Positions 7,764-16,521 of a DNA stretch of 64,000 bases are shown here, piece after piece. This stretch comes from SZUA-430 sp040080835. GTDB lineage: Bacteria; Pseudomonadota; Alphaproteobacteria; Micropepsales; Micropepsaceae. Location: contig JBEBHP010000004.1 in NCBI GenBank assembly GCA_040080835.1, positions 218,977-282,976 on the forward strand, read 5' to 3'. The notes under the pieces were generated by a model that was not told the DNA's origin, made no database searches, and saw only the letters and a program-made list of their open reading frames with translations. Every line of letters starts with the position of its first letter. The first letter of the stretch is position 1. A program made the position numbers and the translations under genes.

Positions 7764-7840
7764 GGCTCTGGGTCCCGGCTCGCAAGCTTCGCAGCCGCTC
7801 GCTTGAAGCGAGCGGGCTCACCTAGGCGGCCGGAATGACC
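7764..7840 (-). repeat. Dispersed intergenic repeat Y, copy 2 (inverted)
   Basis: About 77 bp, the inverted counterpart of 6749-6823: GGCTCTGGGTCCCGGCTCGCAAG at the left end and GGCCGGAATGACC at the right end. Together with copy 1 it flanks the DUF6438 gene as a pair of inverted repeats about 0.95 kb apart. Confidence 0.82.
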
Positions 7841-7854
7841 AGTGAATGGGAGAG

Positions 7855-8062
7855 CGGCTCCTCGCCCGTCTCGCCGATGGCGCGGCGATCCACCCTCTCC
7901 AGCTTGCTGGAGAGGGGCAGCGAGACTAAAGCCCTTCTCCACTTCGTGGGAAGGTGGAGCTCCGCACATTTGTGCGGCGTGACGGATGAGGAGGTGGCGC
8001 GTCTCCTCACCCGCCCTCGCTTTGCTCGGGCACCCTCTCCAGCAGAGCTGGAGAGGGGCAGG
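7855..8062. repeat. Dispersed intergenic repeat X, copy 2
   Basis: Copy of the 6572-6730 repeat in the same orientation, extended at its right end by a second CACCCTCTCCAGCAGAGCTGGAGAGGGGCAG hairpin block (about 8030-8060). No coding potential stands out. With repeat Y it accounts for most of the 7749-8233 gap; the rest (8063-8233) holds nothing I recognise. Confidence 0.83.
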
Positions 8063-8233
8063 TACTATTTTCGAGGTGCGACGATTTGTTCTCTTTTTGT
8101 TTTCGGCGCTTTCGGCTCTATTCGGCGCTGCAGATGGATAGTGTAGGAATCTGTGCCGGGTGATCGGGTCCTGCGGAATTTTCCATCCAAAACCCAATTT
8201 TCGAACATAAACCGAAATGACAGAAGCTGGTTT

Positions 8234-8884
8234 TCAGCCTGCGAGTTTTCGTGCGCAGGTTTCGATGATCAGCTTGGTGCCTTTCAGGAAATCCTGCTCG
8301 CTGAGTGTGCCGCCGTGCTTGATCGTATGGCCGGCGCTGGCAAGGCGTTCGATCTGCGTCGTGAGGTACGGGGCATGGATGAAGCCTGCCATTTTCAGGT
8401 TCAGTGCCTCGGCCAGATGCATCAGATTGTAGAACAGCATATTGCACAGATAATTGCCGGCATCGTCGGAGCGGACGAAAGGCAGTTTGGCCTGTTGCAG
8501 TGCCGCGATGATGTCCGAGAAGGGCAGGGACGTCGGATAGATTCTTGGACCTTTCTCGTCGACGCAATCGGCGGTCGAGCATGCGCCGGTGAAGTCCGGG
8601 CGGTCGACGGCGATGACGTTGCGGGCGGTTGATTCCAGCGTGAAGCCAGTTGTCTTGGCGCTTAACCCGAAGGCCAGCACGGCGTCAGGTTTTTCCCGTT
8701 GCAGCAGCGGCAGGGCGACGTCGTCCCAGGCGTTGTAGCGAACGGGCAGGATGTCGGTGACCAGGCGCGCGTGGACTGGTTGCCAGTTCTCGCGCTGAAG
8801 TTCGCGGATCGCCCAGGCGGTTGGATTTTCCGGCGCTCCCGGGAAGACGTCAAAGCCGATTGCTAGGATTGTGGGCTTTGGCAT
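8234..8884 (-). CDS. pcp: Pyroglutamyl-peptidase I family protein (peptidase C15)
   Basis: Cytosolic cysteine peptidase family that removes N-terminal pyroglutamate from peptides. The 216-residue length matches the family. Catalytic triad candidates are visible: Glu84 in FTLESTARN, Cys147 in the signature SDDAGNYLCN, and His170 in GFIHAP. The start GFDVFPGAPENPT replaces the canonical GFEPF...NPS. The 18-bp gap to the alkylsulfatase-like gene upstream suggests cotranscription, though the two have no evident functional link. The glycine-rich stretch before the catalytic Glu is altered (FGLSAKTTGFT), so substrate range may differ from the classical enzyme. Confidence 0.88.
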   Translation of the reverse strand: MPKPTILAIGFDVFPGAPENPTAWAIRELQRENWQPVHARLVTDILPVRYNAWDDVALPLLQREKPDAVLAFGLSAKTTGFTLESTARNVIAVDRPDFTGACSTADCVDEKGPRIYPTSLPFSDIIAALQQAKLPFVRSDDAGNYLCNMLFYNLMHLAEALNLKMAGFIHAPYLTTQIERLASAGHTIKHGGTLSEQDFLKGTKLIIETCARKLAG

Positions 8885-8902
8885 CGGGGCGCCGGATCTA
8901 GC

Positions 8903-10924
8903 TTAGGGTGTCACGATCGGGAAGTTCGGCACGGTCGGGTCGATGAGCGAAACGAGTTCGCCGTAGACGTTGCTGTTGCCTGTCATCTTGATGGCGCCAG
9001 TCGTGGTCTTCACGGTGAGCGGGACACCAGCCAGCAGGGTCTCGAGCATGTCCGAGCGTTTCATCGTGACGGTCGCATCGGCCTTGTCGTCGTTCAGGCC
9101 CTCTTCGTGGATCAGGACGCCGTTTTCGACGGTCAGCAGATGCTTCTCGTTCACATCGGTCAGGACCAGGTTGATCCTGAAATTCTTGCCGGTGGCGCGG
9201 TCGGCATTGAAGCGAACGGCGGCGAAATCGAGCATCATCGAGGTGGGTGTTGCACGAACAAGTGCCATGCTGAACTTGGCAAGGCCTGCTTCCAATACGC
9301 CGTGGCGCAATTCCTGCGCGCCGGTCAGGTAGATGTTGCGCCAGGTGCCCGCTTCGGCGCGGTAGCCAAGCTGCGTGTAGGCGTCGGCCAGCATGTTTTT
9401 GGCCTTTTCATTCTTCGCGTCGGCAAAGACCACGTGGTTCAGGATCATCGCGGCCCAGCGATATTCGCCCGCCTTCATGGCGGCGTCAGCCTTGGCAATC
9501 ACGGCATCAGCGCCGCCCATCGCATCGACGTAGTGCGTGCCGGCGGCGACTGGCGGCAAGGCATTCAGGTTTGCCGGGTTTGCGTCATACCAGCCCATGT
9601 AGCGCTGGTAGACGGCCTTGGAGTTGTGGCTCATCGTGCCGTAATAGCCGCGATTGTACCATTCCTTCGCCAGCACATCCGGCAGCTGGAGCTGCTCGGC
9701 GATTTCGGCACTGGTCAGGCCGTTGTTCATCAGGCGAACCGTCTGGTCGTGCAGGTATTTGTAGGCATCGCGATGCTTGGTCAGGAAGTCCTGGATGACG
9801 GCGGTGCCAAAACGCGGGATGCCGTGGGCTGCGAACATGACGTCGGTGTTGCCGCTGTAGAGGCGGATCGACTGCGTCAGGTAGTCGGCCCAGTCCTTGG
9901 CGTTGCGCACGAGCGCGCCGCGGGCCGGCAGCAGATTGTGCATCGTCGCGTTTGCGTTTTCAGCCATGAACAGGGCGCGCATCTTGGGCAGGAAGAAATT
10001 CATTTCTGCGGGCGCTTCAGTACCGGGCGTTACCTGGAACACCATGGTCACGCCATCGATCGTGATTTCCTGGCCGGTTTTGGTGATCGTGTCGGTTGGC
10101 GCAATCAGCGAGATGGTGCCAGCTGAAATGCCAGGCCCGAGGCCCGAAGTCATTTCGCCTTCGATGCCGCGTGGCAGCGTGGAGCCGAACTGGAAGCGGG
10201 CGCGGCGGGTCATGGCGGGGCCAGCGATCACGTTCTCGGAGACCGCGTGTTCCATGAAGCCATCGGGCGCGATGATCCTGACGCGGCCAGACTTGACGTC
10301 TTCTTCGGTGACGATTCCCGCGACGCCGCCGAAATGGTCGCCGTGGCTATGCGAGTAAACCACCGCGAGGATCGGCTTCTTGCCGACATGCTTTTCAAGA
10401 AGTTCGAAGGCTGCCGTTGCAACTTCAACCGTCGTGAGCGGGTCAACGACGATGTAACCCTTGCCCGTGTCGATGAAGGACACGGTGGACACATCAAAGC
10501 CGCGGACCTGGTAGATGTTGTCCGCGACCTTGTAGAGGCCGTGCTTCGTGAGGAGCTGAGCCTGGCGCCAGAGGCTTGGGTTCGCGCTGTCGGGCGCGTC
10601 ACCCTTCAGGAAGTCATACGAAGAAAGATCATAGACGAGCTTGCCTGAGCCGTCTGTGATCTTCGGGTCCTCGCGAGTGGCGATGAAACCCTTGGCTGCG
10701 AAGTCGAAGTCCTGCTTGTTCTGGAACGGCAGTTCCTTGAGCAGCCTTTCGCGGAGTTCCTTCGTTGAGGTGGTCGCTTCGGCAACCACGTCCTTGGGAA
10801 TGATGGCAGTTGGTGCGCCCAGGATCATTGGAAGGACGCTGCGGAACATGAAGGCGAAACCAATGAGCAGCACCGCCGTTGCGGCGACGCCGATGCCCAG
10901 ACCGCGAAAGAAAAACGAGTTCAT
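8903..10924 (-). CDS. Alkylsulfatase-like metallo-beta-lactamase fold hydrolase, membrane-anchored
   Basis: 673-residue protein with an N-terminal membrane anchor (GLGIGVAATAVLLIGFAFMF) and an expected periplasmic body. The metal-binding motif SHSHGDH is at about residues 190-197. Further SdsA1/BDS1-type features are MAENANATMHNLLPARGA and a C-terminal half with an alkylsulfatase dimerisation-like region (YRAEAGTWRNIYLTGAQELR) followed by an SCP2-like sterol-carrier domain (residues about 560-670). Such enzymes hydrolyse alkyl sulfate esters to alcohol and sulfate. The ATG at 10924 is preceded by GGGGCAGGAA; a longer frame from 11002 would place 26 residues before the anchor. Substrate is inferred only from family membership. 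Confidence 0.88.
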   Translation of the reverse strand: MNSFFFRGLGIGVAATAVLLIGFAFMFRSVLPMILGAPTAIIPKDVVAEATTSTKELRERLLKELPFQNKQDFDFAAKGFIATREDPKITDGSGKLVYDLSSYDFLKGDAPDSANPSLWRQAQLLTKHGLYKVADNIYQVRGFDVSTVSFIDTGKGYIVVDPLTTVEVATAAFELLEKHVGKKPILAVVYSHSHGDHFGGVAGIVTEEDVKSGRVRIIAPDGFMEHAVSENVIAGPAMTRRARFQFGSTLPRGIEGEMTSGLGPGISAGTISLIAPTDTITKTGQEITIDGVTMVFQVTPGTEAPAEMNFFLPKMRALFMAENANATMHNLLPARGALVRNAKDWADYLTQSIRLYSGNTDVMFAAHGIPRFGTAVIQDFLTKHRDAYKYLHDQTVRLMNNGLTSAEIAEQLQLPDVLAKEWYNRGYYGTMSHNSKAVYQRYMGWYDANPANLNALPPVAAGTHYVDAMGGADAVIAKADAAMKAGEYRWAAMILNHVVFADAKNEKAKNMLADAYTQLGYRAEAGTWRNIYLTGAQELRHGVLEAGLAKFSMALVRATPTSMMLDFAAVRFNADRATGKNFRINLVLTDVNEKHLLTVENGVLIHEEGLNDDKADATVTMKRSDMLETLLAGVPLTVKTTTGAIKMTGNSNVYGELVSLIDPTVPNFPIVTP

Positions 10925-11012
10925 TTCCTGCCCCTTGATTGTGTTTTGGGGGCAGGTTAGCGCAGGACCGGGTGCGTTGGACAGCGACACATTGTGCCGC
11001 AATTGTGGACGC

Positions 11013-11471
11013 TTATGGTTTTCGGGTCAGCCAGAAGATCATGTTGTCGAGCGCGAAGGCAGCGTGGTTGTCGTCCTTCAGGTGAAAGGCGATGTCGTGT
11101 TCGCAGTCCGTGGTGACGGTATGGATCAGCGGCCTGGAAAATCCCAGTGCCTGCGCCCTTTTTATTGCGAGTGAGTTGTCCGACTGGTTGTCGGCAAGGC
11201 CGCCCTGGAACATCATGTCGGCAGGAATATCGTCATATTTGTAGTTGGGCCGCCTGCAGGCCAACAGGTCGGGGCCGACAATCCTGGCCTTGTCGAAATT
11301 CACGTTTTTCCGGAGATAGTGGTTCGCGATGGTCTGATCGGGCACGTAGTTGGTCTCGGTCCATGGCGCGCGTTCCATGCGCTCGATGGTCCAGGTGCCG
11401 TTGATCGGCCTGGCCAGCGCCGGAGCGGCAATTGCAATCGCTGCCAGCGCAAAGATGATTGGTCGCAACAT
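11013..11471 (-). CDS. Secreted protein of unknown function
   Basis: 152-residue protein with a clear signal peptide (MLRPIIFALAAIAIAAPALA, cleavage before RPING). The mature part begins INGTWTIERMERAPW, has two Cys (in LLACRRP and TTDCEHD) that could form a disulfide, and contains no motif I recognise. The opening resembles small periplasmic lipocalin-like proteins, but that is only a weak impression. The ATG at 11471 follows GAGGACACC. It lies upstream of the alkylsulfatase-like gene on the same strand, separated by 88 bp. Confidence 0.75.
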   Translation of the reverse strand: MLRPIIFALAAIAIAAPALARPINGTWTIERMERAPWTETNYVPDQTIANHYLRKNVNFDKARIVGPDLLACRRPNYKYDDIPADMMFQGGLADNQSDNSLAIKRAQALGFSRPLIHTVTTDCEHDIAFHLKDDNHAAFALDNMIFWLTRKP

Positions 11472-11544
11472 GGTGTCCTCGTTTCCAGGGGCACCATGTT
11501 GTGACATCATGCGACGATCTTCAAGCCTGTTTGCAGGGCGAAGA

Positions 11545-12594
11545 CTACCATTCTCGCTTCTTCAGCTTTTCAATGAAGGTGCGCTTGGCCATGCGACCAA
11601 ACTTCTGGCTGCGCTCATGGGCTTCGGCGATGGACTCCGAGTTCCGGTTGTCTTCGCGCTGAAGTTTCCGGAAGCGCTTCAGACGTTGTTCGTCTAGCGT
11701 GCCATCCTCAATGGCGGCGCGTATCGCACATTGTGGTTCGGACTCGTGCTTGCAGTTCGTGAACTTGCACAAGGCGGCGATTTCCACGATGTCGGCGAAC
11801 ACTTCCTGGACGCCACTTTCCGCATTCACCATCTGGAGTTCGCGCATGCCTGGCGTGTCGACGAGCCAGGCGCCCGATGGCAGCAGGTGCATCGTTCGGC
11901 CCGTCGTCGTGTGGCGTCCGCGTGAGTCATCTTCGCGGATGGCCCGGGTTTCCTGCAGCGTGTCGCCGCGAAGCGTGTTGACGATCGTCGACTTGCCGAC
12001 GCCCGATGATCCGAGCAGGGCGATCGTTTGGCCCTTGCTGAACAGAGGCGACAGCAATGTCAGGATTTCCGGTGAGCGGGCGTCTATCGCTTCAACGACA
12101 AGGTTGGGCAGGAGCCTTCGGGCCTGTTCCAGGTAGGGCGCGATGTCACTGACGAGGTCGGCCTTGGTGATGAGTATGACCGGCGTGACTTCTGCTTCGG
12201 ACGCCAGTGCCAGGTAGCGCTCGAGCCGCGCGATGTTGAAGTCGTTGTTGGCAGACGTTGCAATCAGCAAGGTGTCGACATTGGCTGCCAGAAGCTGAAT
12301 GCCGCGATCGGTGCCTGCCCGGCGTCGCTGGAAGAGGCTCTTGCGTTCGAGCACACGGTGCACGCGTTTCCTGGTGTCGTCCAGTAAAAGCCAGTCGCCG
12401 ACTGTCGCCGCCGGCGTCCCGTCATCGTCAGGCAGCGGGGGCGTGGCACGGCTTTCGAAGCCTGGTGCGCGGACTTCGAGGGCGTCGCGGTGAACTGCAA
12501 ATACCCGGGCTACGGGAAGCGTCAGTTCCTGTTCGGTCAGTTGGGATTGAAAGTGGGCGTTCCAGCCCAGTTGCTGCAGAGTGAGATTGTTCAA
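11545..12594 (-). CDS. rsgA: Ribosome small-subunit-dependent GTPase RsgA
   Basis: Circularly permuted GTPase that assists late 30S subunit maturation. The 349-residue protein shows the order G4 (TKAD, 143-146), G1/P-loop (GSSGVGKST, 195-203), G3 (DTPG, 246-249), and the C-terminal zinc knuckle CKFTNCKHESEPQC (Cys276, Cys281, His283, Cys289). An N-terminal OB-like domain precedes these. The only available start is TTG at 12594, and I see no Shine-Dalgarno before it. A short ORF with a very strong ribosome site lies 115 bp upstream, which could matter for expression. Confidence 0.95.
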   Translation of the reverse strand: MNNLTLQQLGWNAHFQSQLTEQELTLPVARVFAVHRDALEVRAPGFESRATPPLPDDDGTPAATVGDWLLLDDTRKRVHRVLERKSLFQRRRAGTDRGIQLLAANVDTLLIATSANNDFNIARLERYLALASEAEVTPVILITKADLVSDIAPYLEQARRLLPNLVVEAIDARSPEILTLLSPLFSKGQTIALLGSSGVGKSTIVNTLRGDTLQETRAIREDDSRGRHTTTGRTMHLLPSGAWLVDTPGMRELQMVNAESGVQEVFADIVEIAALCKFTNCKHESEPQCAIRAAIEDGTLDEQRLKRFRKLQREDNRNSESIAEAHERSQKFGRMAKRTFIEKLKKREW

Positions 12595-12647
12595 TATGAT
12601 GATCCGATTTACCGGCCCCGATTTTCAGGCGGGACGCATTGAGGCTT

Positions 12648-12671
12648 CCTGAAGCGCATTGACGCTTCAGG
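12648..12671 (-). promoter_or_regulatory. Hairpin in the rsgA leader
   Basis: A 9-bp perfect stem, CCTGAAGCG paired with CGCTTCAGG around a 6-nt loop, lies between the candidate small ORF and the rsgA start. No T-run follows on the minus strand, so it is not a standard terminator. Confidence 0.45.
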
Positions 12672-12709
12672 CGATGAGACGCCGGTAATTTGCGGAAGAC
12701 TGGCGCCTG

Positions 12710-12766
12710 TCAGGCGGATGTCACGGACGCAATACCAGCGCTTTGGGGAGTGGTGACAATGGTCAT
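12710..12766 (-). CDS. Candidate 18-residue leader peptide upstream of rsgA
   Basis: Short ORF encoding MTIVTTPQSAGIASVTSA. It is preceded by an AAGGAGG at 12772-12778, five bases before the ATG, the strongest ribosome site in the neighbourhood. It ends 115 bp before rsgA, with a hairpin between. The peptide has no known motif, no run of a single amino acid, and might be a real small protein, a translated leader, or chance. Support is the ribosome site and position only. Confidence 0.35.
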   Translation of the reverse strand: MTIVTTPQSAGIASVTSA

Positions 12767-12876
12767 GAACGCCTCCTTGGCTGCGGGGTTGCGACTTCGG
12801 GTGAGGATAACAGCAACCGGCCGGGCGTCAAGGCGGGCGGGTTTTGGGCCACATACCAATGGAACTGGATAGACGC

Positions 12877-13299
12877 TCAAATTCCATCCTCGGGCTTCCA
12901 GTCCGGTTGTGTGTCAAAGGATTGGACCGCCAGACCGGGTCGGTCCCAGTCGCGCCGCGTTTTCACAAAAATTTCAACCTGGGGCGTCAGTCCGTCGGAC
13001 GCATCCAGGGTTCCCAGGGTCACCGTCATGACCCCGGGCATGCCTGAGTTCTTGCCGAACAAGGGGCTTCCACAGGTTCCACAAAACAATCGCGTGACGA
13101 TATTCCCCGCGCGGCTCTGCAGTTCGTAGGTCGCAGGCATGCCCGATAGCCGAATTCCGGACTCGGCATACATCGCGCCGGTGGAATGTCCGGTGCCGCT
13201 CAGACGCTGGCAGTCCAAGCAGTGGCAGATTGCAACCACAATGGGATCGCCATCAATCTCGTAGCTGCACGCGCCACACAAGCATCTTCCTGTGCGCAT
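12877..13299 (-). CDS. GFA family protein (glutathione-dependent formaldehyde-activating enzyme-like)
   Basis: 140-residue zinc protein of the GFA/CENP-V fold. The cysteine pattern is complete: CLCGAC near the start, then CHCLDCQRLSG, then FCGTCGSPLF. These ligate two zinc ions in structural members of the family. Members are often annotated as formaldehyde-activating but true activity has been disputed, so the substrate is open. The ATG at 13299 has GGAGGACGACTC before it; an upstream in-frame start at 13347 lacks such a site. No glutathione or formaldehyde oxidation gene is adjacent. Confidence 0.88.
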   Translation of the reverse strand: MRTGRCLCGACSYEIDGDPIVVAICHCLDCQRLSGTGHSTGAMYAESGIRLSGMPATYELQSRAGNIVTRLFCGTCGSPLFGKNSGMPGVMTVTLGTLDASDGLTPQVEIFVKTRRDWDRPGLAVQSFDTQPDWKPEDGI

Positions 13300-13584
13300 G
13301 AGTCGTCCTCCGGAGGTATCTTCAAGAGCGCGGTCACCGATCTGCATTTTCGTCTGTGCGCTGAATTGCTAACCGCGAGCCTAGCATGCTTTCGGGTTGC
13401 CCAGCGGTCCGGTTCACGATCACGGGGTGTTACGCTTTCGTCGTCCATGTGACGGGCGTCGCAGCTTCCATCAAAGCGCCGCATTCGGCATCACAATGTC
13501 AAAATCACATCGCAATCAGGACGTTTTCGAGGCGCATCTGTCGCCTCACAAGCGGCATGGGACCGCCGCTTAAAGGACCACACC

Positions 13585-15810
13585 ATGACATTCAAAACTT
13601 CCTCACGCGGGAGCCCGCAATCGGGCCCTCGCGTATTGTTGCGCGCGCTGCTCGCTGCAGCGGCGTCGTTTACCACAATCGTTGTCGCCGGGCCCGCTTT
13701 GCCCGGCGATGCGCCTTCGGTGAAGGCTGATCCGGCGGTGCTCTATACCCCTGATGACATGGGGACAGGGTCACTGCTGCTCAAGACAACCGAACCCGGG
13801 AAGTATCTTGAGGCACCGCGCCTCAAGACCGACGTGCGCGTTGACGTATCGGGACTGATTGCACGTGCCACGATCACGCAGCGGTTCGAGAACCCTTCCG
13901 ACAAATGGGTGGAAGGCATGTACGTCTATCCGCTGTCACAGAACGCTGCCGTCGACGCACTGAAGATGCAGGTCGGGGACAAGTTCCTCGAAGGGCAGAT
14001 CAAGGAGCGGGCCGAGGCGCGCCAGATTTACGAAAAGGCTGCGGCCGCGGGCGTCAAGGCGTCGCTGGTCGAACAGCAGCGACCCAACATGTTCACGAAC
14101 TCGGTTGCCAATATCGGTCCGCACGAGACCGTCATCGTGCAGATCGAATACCAGGAAGCCGTGCGCCTCGATCACGGCAAGTTCGAGCTTCGCGTGCCAC
14201 TGGTAGTTGGCCCGCGCTACATTCCAGGTCAGGATCCGTTGCTGATGGTTTCGAGTGAAGCAACGCCCAGGACCTCGGTTCCCGACGCCAACAAGATTTC
14301 GCCGCCGGTGCTGCACCCGAAATTCGGCAAGATCAATCCGGTCTCGCTGAGCGTCCACCTGAAGTCGGGTGTGGCGCTGGATGCTGTTCAAAGCCTCTAC
14401 CACTATACCAACATTGAACGTTCTGATGCGACGACAGCGGACGTCAGCCTGACCGGCGCCGTGCCGGCAGACCGGGACTTCGTGCTCGACTGGAGCCTGA
14501 AGCCGCAGGCGACCCCGCAGGCGAGCCTCTTCCGCGAAACGATCGGTGACAAATCCTATTACTTCGCGATGGTGCTGCCCCCGGTCGGCACCAAGGCGCC
14601 GCAACGCCAGCCACGCGAGGCCATATTTGTCATCGACAATTCGGGTTCGATGGCAGGCGAATCGATGAACCAGGCGAAGGCGGCCCTTCTCAAGGCGCTC
14701 GCCAAGCTTCAGCCGGAAGACACGTTCAATGTCATCCGCTTTGACGACACGTTTGATGTGCTGTTCAAGGATGCGGTGCCTGCGAACAGGACCAATGTCC
14801 TGGTTGCCGAGCGCTTTGTGGGCGGCCTCCAGGCCAATGGCGGTACCGAGATCTATGCGGCGCTGCAGGCGGCACTGAAGGACAAGCGTGTCAACGACGC
14901 ATCGCGGCTGCGCCAGGTCATTTTCCTGACTGACGGTGCCGTGGGCAACGAAGACCAGGTGCTGGCCGAGATCGGCAAGTCGCTGGGACGCTCGCGACTG
15001 TTCACGATCGGCATCGGTTCGGCACCCAACACTTTCCTGATGGAGCACATTGCGACGCAGGGACGGGGCAGCTTCACGCATATCGGTTCGGAAAACGAAG
15101 TCGAGCAGAAGGTGGGCGATCTCTTCAACAAGCTTGAAGCGCCAGTCATGACGGATCTCAAGGTGGGTACGCAGGGTGTGAACCTTGAAACCTGGCCCAA
15201 TCCGGTGCCTGATCTTTATGCAGGCGAGCCTGTAGTGCTGACCACCATGACGACGGCACGCGCGGGGAATGTAAGCATCACCGGGCGCCTGGGTGCAAAG
15301 CCATGGAGTGCAAGCCTCGATCTTGCTTCGGCAACAGAAGGACATGGTGTGTCGAAAATCTGGGCGAGGTCGAAGATCACCGCAATCGACTCTTCTCGGT
15401 ACACCGGTGCAAAGCAGGGTGACGTTGATGCGCAGGTGCTGACAGTCGCGCTCGAGCATCACCTTGTGTCGCGACTGACGAGCCTTGTTGCAATTGATGT
15501 GACACCCAGCCGTCCGAAAGATGAGAACCTGGAGTCCCAGGAAATGCCGACGAACCTGCCGCATGGCTGGAACTTCGAGAAAGTGTTTGGCGAAGATCCG
15601 AACTCACCCTCCATCGAGACGTCGATTGATCCAGTCGCGCTGACCAAGCTTGCGATGGCTGACAAGCCAGTCGTCATGGCCAGTGCTGATGGTGTTGAGC
15701 TGCCACAGACTGACGCCGGCTCAGACCTGTTGCTCGTGATTGGGTTTCTGATGCTTGCGTCGGGAGCGATAGTGATTGCGATCGCCGGGTTGAAGGTGGC
15801 CCGCAAATGA
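13585..15810 (+). CDS. Proteobacterial sortase target protein (VIT plus vWA domains)
   Basis: 741-residue exported protein. In order: a long basic signal sequence (to about residue 40), a VIT domain (about 60-200, with KWVEGMYVYPLSQNAAVDALKM and AEARQIYEKA), a vWA domain (about 345-510) with a MIDAS motif DNSGSMAGES, and a C-terminal sorting signal LPQTD at 706-710. The signal is followed by a hydrophobic helix and a short basic tail (KVARK). This is the architecture of the 'marine proteobacterial sortase target' family. The stop overlaps the start of the sortase gene (ATGA), so the two are translationally coupled. The protein is presumably cleaved and attached or released at the envelope; the acceptor is unknown in Gram-negatives. 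Confidence 0.94.
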   Translation: MTFKTSSRGSPQSGPRVLLRALLAAAASFTTIVVAGPALPGDAPSVKADPAVLYTPDDMGTGSLLLKTTEPGKYLEAPRLKTDVRVDVSGLIARATITQRFENPSDKWVEGMYVYPLSQNAAVDALKMQVGDKFLEGQIKERAEARQIYEKAAAAGVKASLVEQQRPNMFTNSVANIGPHETVIVQIEYQEAVRLDHGKFELRVPLVVGPRYIPGQDPLLMVSSEATPRTSVPDANKISPPVLHPKFGKINPVSLSVHLKSGVALDAVQSLYHYTNIERSDATTADVSLTGAVPADRDFVLDWSLKPQATPQASLFRETIGDKSYYFAMVLPPVGTKAPQRQPREAIFVIDNSGSMAGESMNQAKAALLKALAKLQPEDTFNVIRFDDTFDVLFKDAVPANRTNVLVAERFVGGLQANGGTEIYAALQAALKDKRVNDASRLRQVIFLTDGAVGNEDQVLAEIGKSLGRSRLFTIGIGSAPNTFLMEHIATQGRGSFTHIGSENEVEQKVGDLFNKLEAPVMTDLKVGTQGVNLETWPNPVPDLYAGEPVVLTTMTTARAGNVSITGRLGAKPWSASLDLASATEGHGVSKIWARSKITAIDSSRYTGAKQGDVDAQVLTVALEHHLVSRLTSLVAIDVTPSRPKDENLESQEMPTNLPHGWNFEKVFGEDPNSPSIETSIDPVALTKLAMADKPVVMASADGVELPQTDAGSDLLLVIGFLMLASGAIVIAIAGLKVARK

Positions 15811-16403
15811 GTTTCGGCATCGTGCCGCTCACGTTTAAGCAGCTCCGGCCAGCCACGTTGGCCGGAGCTCTTCTCATTGTTATGGGTGTCCTGTTTGCCG
15901 GACAAGGCACCTATATCCGCGTGAAGGCGGTTTTGGCGCAGGTGCTTCTGGAACGAGCGTGGCAGACAACGCTCTCGACAGGTCATCAGACCCGGGCCTG
16001 GAGCTGGGCTGATACGCATCCGGTTGCGCGAATAAGTTTCCCCGGTCTTGGCCGCTCGGCTATCGTGCTGGAAGAAGCTGGTGGTGAGGCGCTGGCGTTC
16101 GGGCCGGCTCACGTAGCTGGTTCGCCGTTGCCGGGCCAACATGGAACCAGCGTGATTGGCGGCCACAGGGACACGCATTTTGAGTTCCTGAAGTTGCTGA
16201 AGTTGGGCGATGACGTCATCGTCTCGACGGTGGACAACAAGACAGTTGTCTTTCGCGTGACCGGAACGGCCATCGTTCATCCGCAGGCGTCCGGGATTGC
16301 GACCGAAGGCGACAAGCCCAGGCTCGCGCTCGTGACCTGCTATCCGTTCGACGCGGTCGGCCACAGCCCATTACGTTACGTCGTGTTTGCCGAAGCGCGG
16401 TGA
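15807..16403 (+). CDS. Class GN sortase
   Basis: 198-residue transpeptidase-fold enzyme with an N-terminal membrane anchor (about 16-33). Catalytic residues are all present: His120 in IGGHRDTHF, Cys178 in LVTCYPF, and Arg190 in SPLRYVV. It belongs to the Gram-negative sortase group dedicated to a single neighbouring substrate, here the LPQTD protein immediately upstream, with which it shares a 4-bp overlap. Other genomes often add a dedicated histidine kinase and response regulator; neither is present within this window. Active site faces the periplasm by topology. Confidence 0.93.
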   Translation: MSFGIVPLTFKQLRPATLAGALLIVMGVLFAGQGTYIRVKAVLAQVLLERAWQTTLSTGHQTRAWSWADTHPVARISFPGLGRSAIVLEEAGGEALAFGPAHVAGSPLPGQHGTSVIGGHRDTHFEFLKLLKLGDDVIVSTVDNKTVVFRVTGTAIVHPQASGIATEGDKPRLALVTCYPFDAVGHSPLRYVVFAEAR

Positions 16404-16521
16404 AATCCGGTGAGATAGTGGGACAGGGAAGGGGAATCTTGCCATTTCGCGTCGAAGTGCATCTTCGACAGTTTGCGCTTGTTTGATATCCATCAGGCTG
16501 GATCCCAGAGAGAACTCAGAC

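Noticed and set aside
6572..8062. Repeats X and Y as a CRISPR array
   Set aside because: Only two copies each, long and imperfect, with no regular spacers and no cas genes in the window.
9107..10126. 339-residue open frame on plus
   Set aside because: Antisense to the alkylsulfatase-like gene; no recognisable domain and no start signal.
13936..15564. 542-residue open frame on minus
   Set aside because: Antisense to the sortase target, whose VIT/vWA domains and sorting signal are clear.
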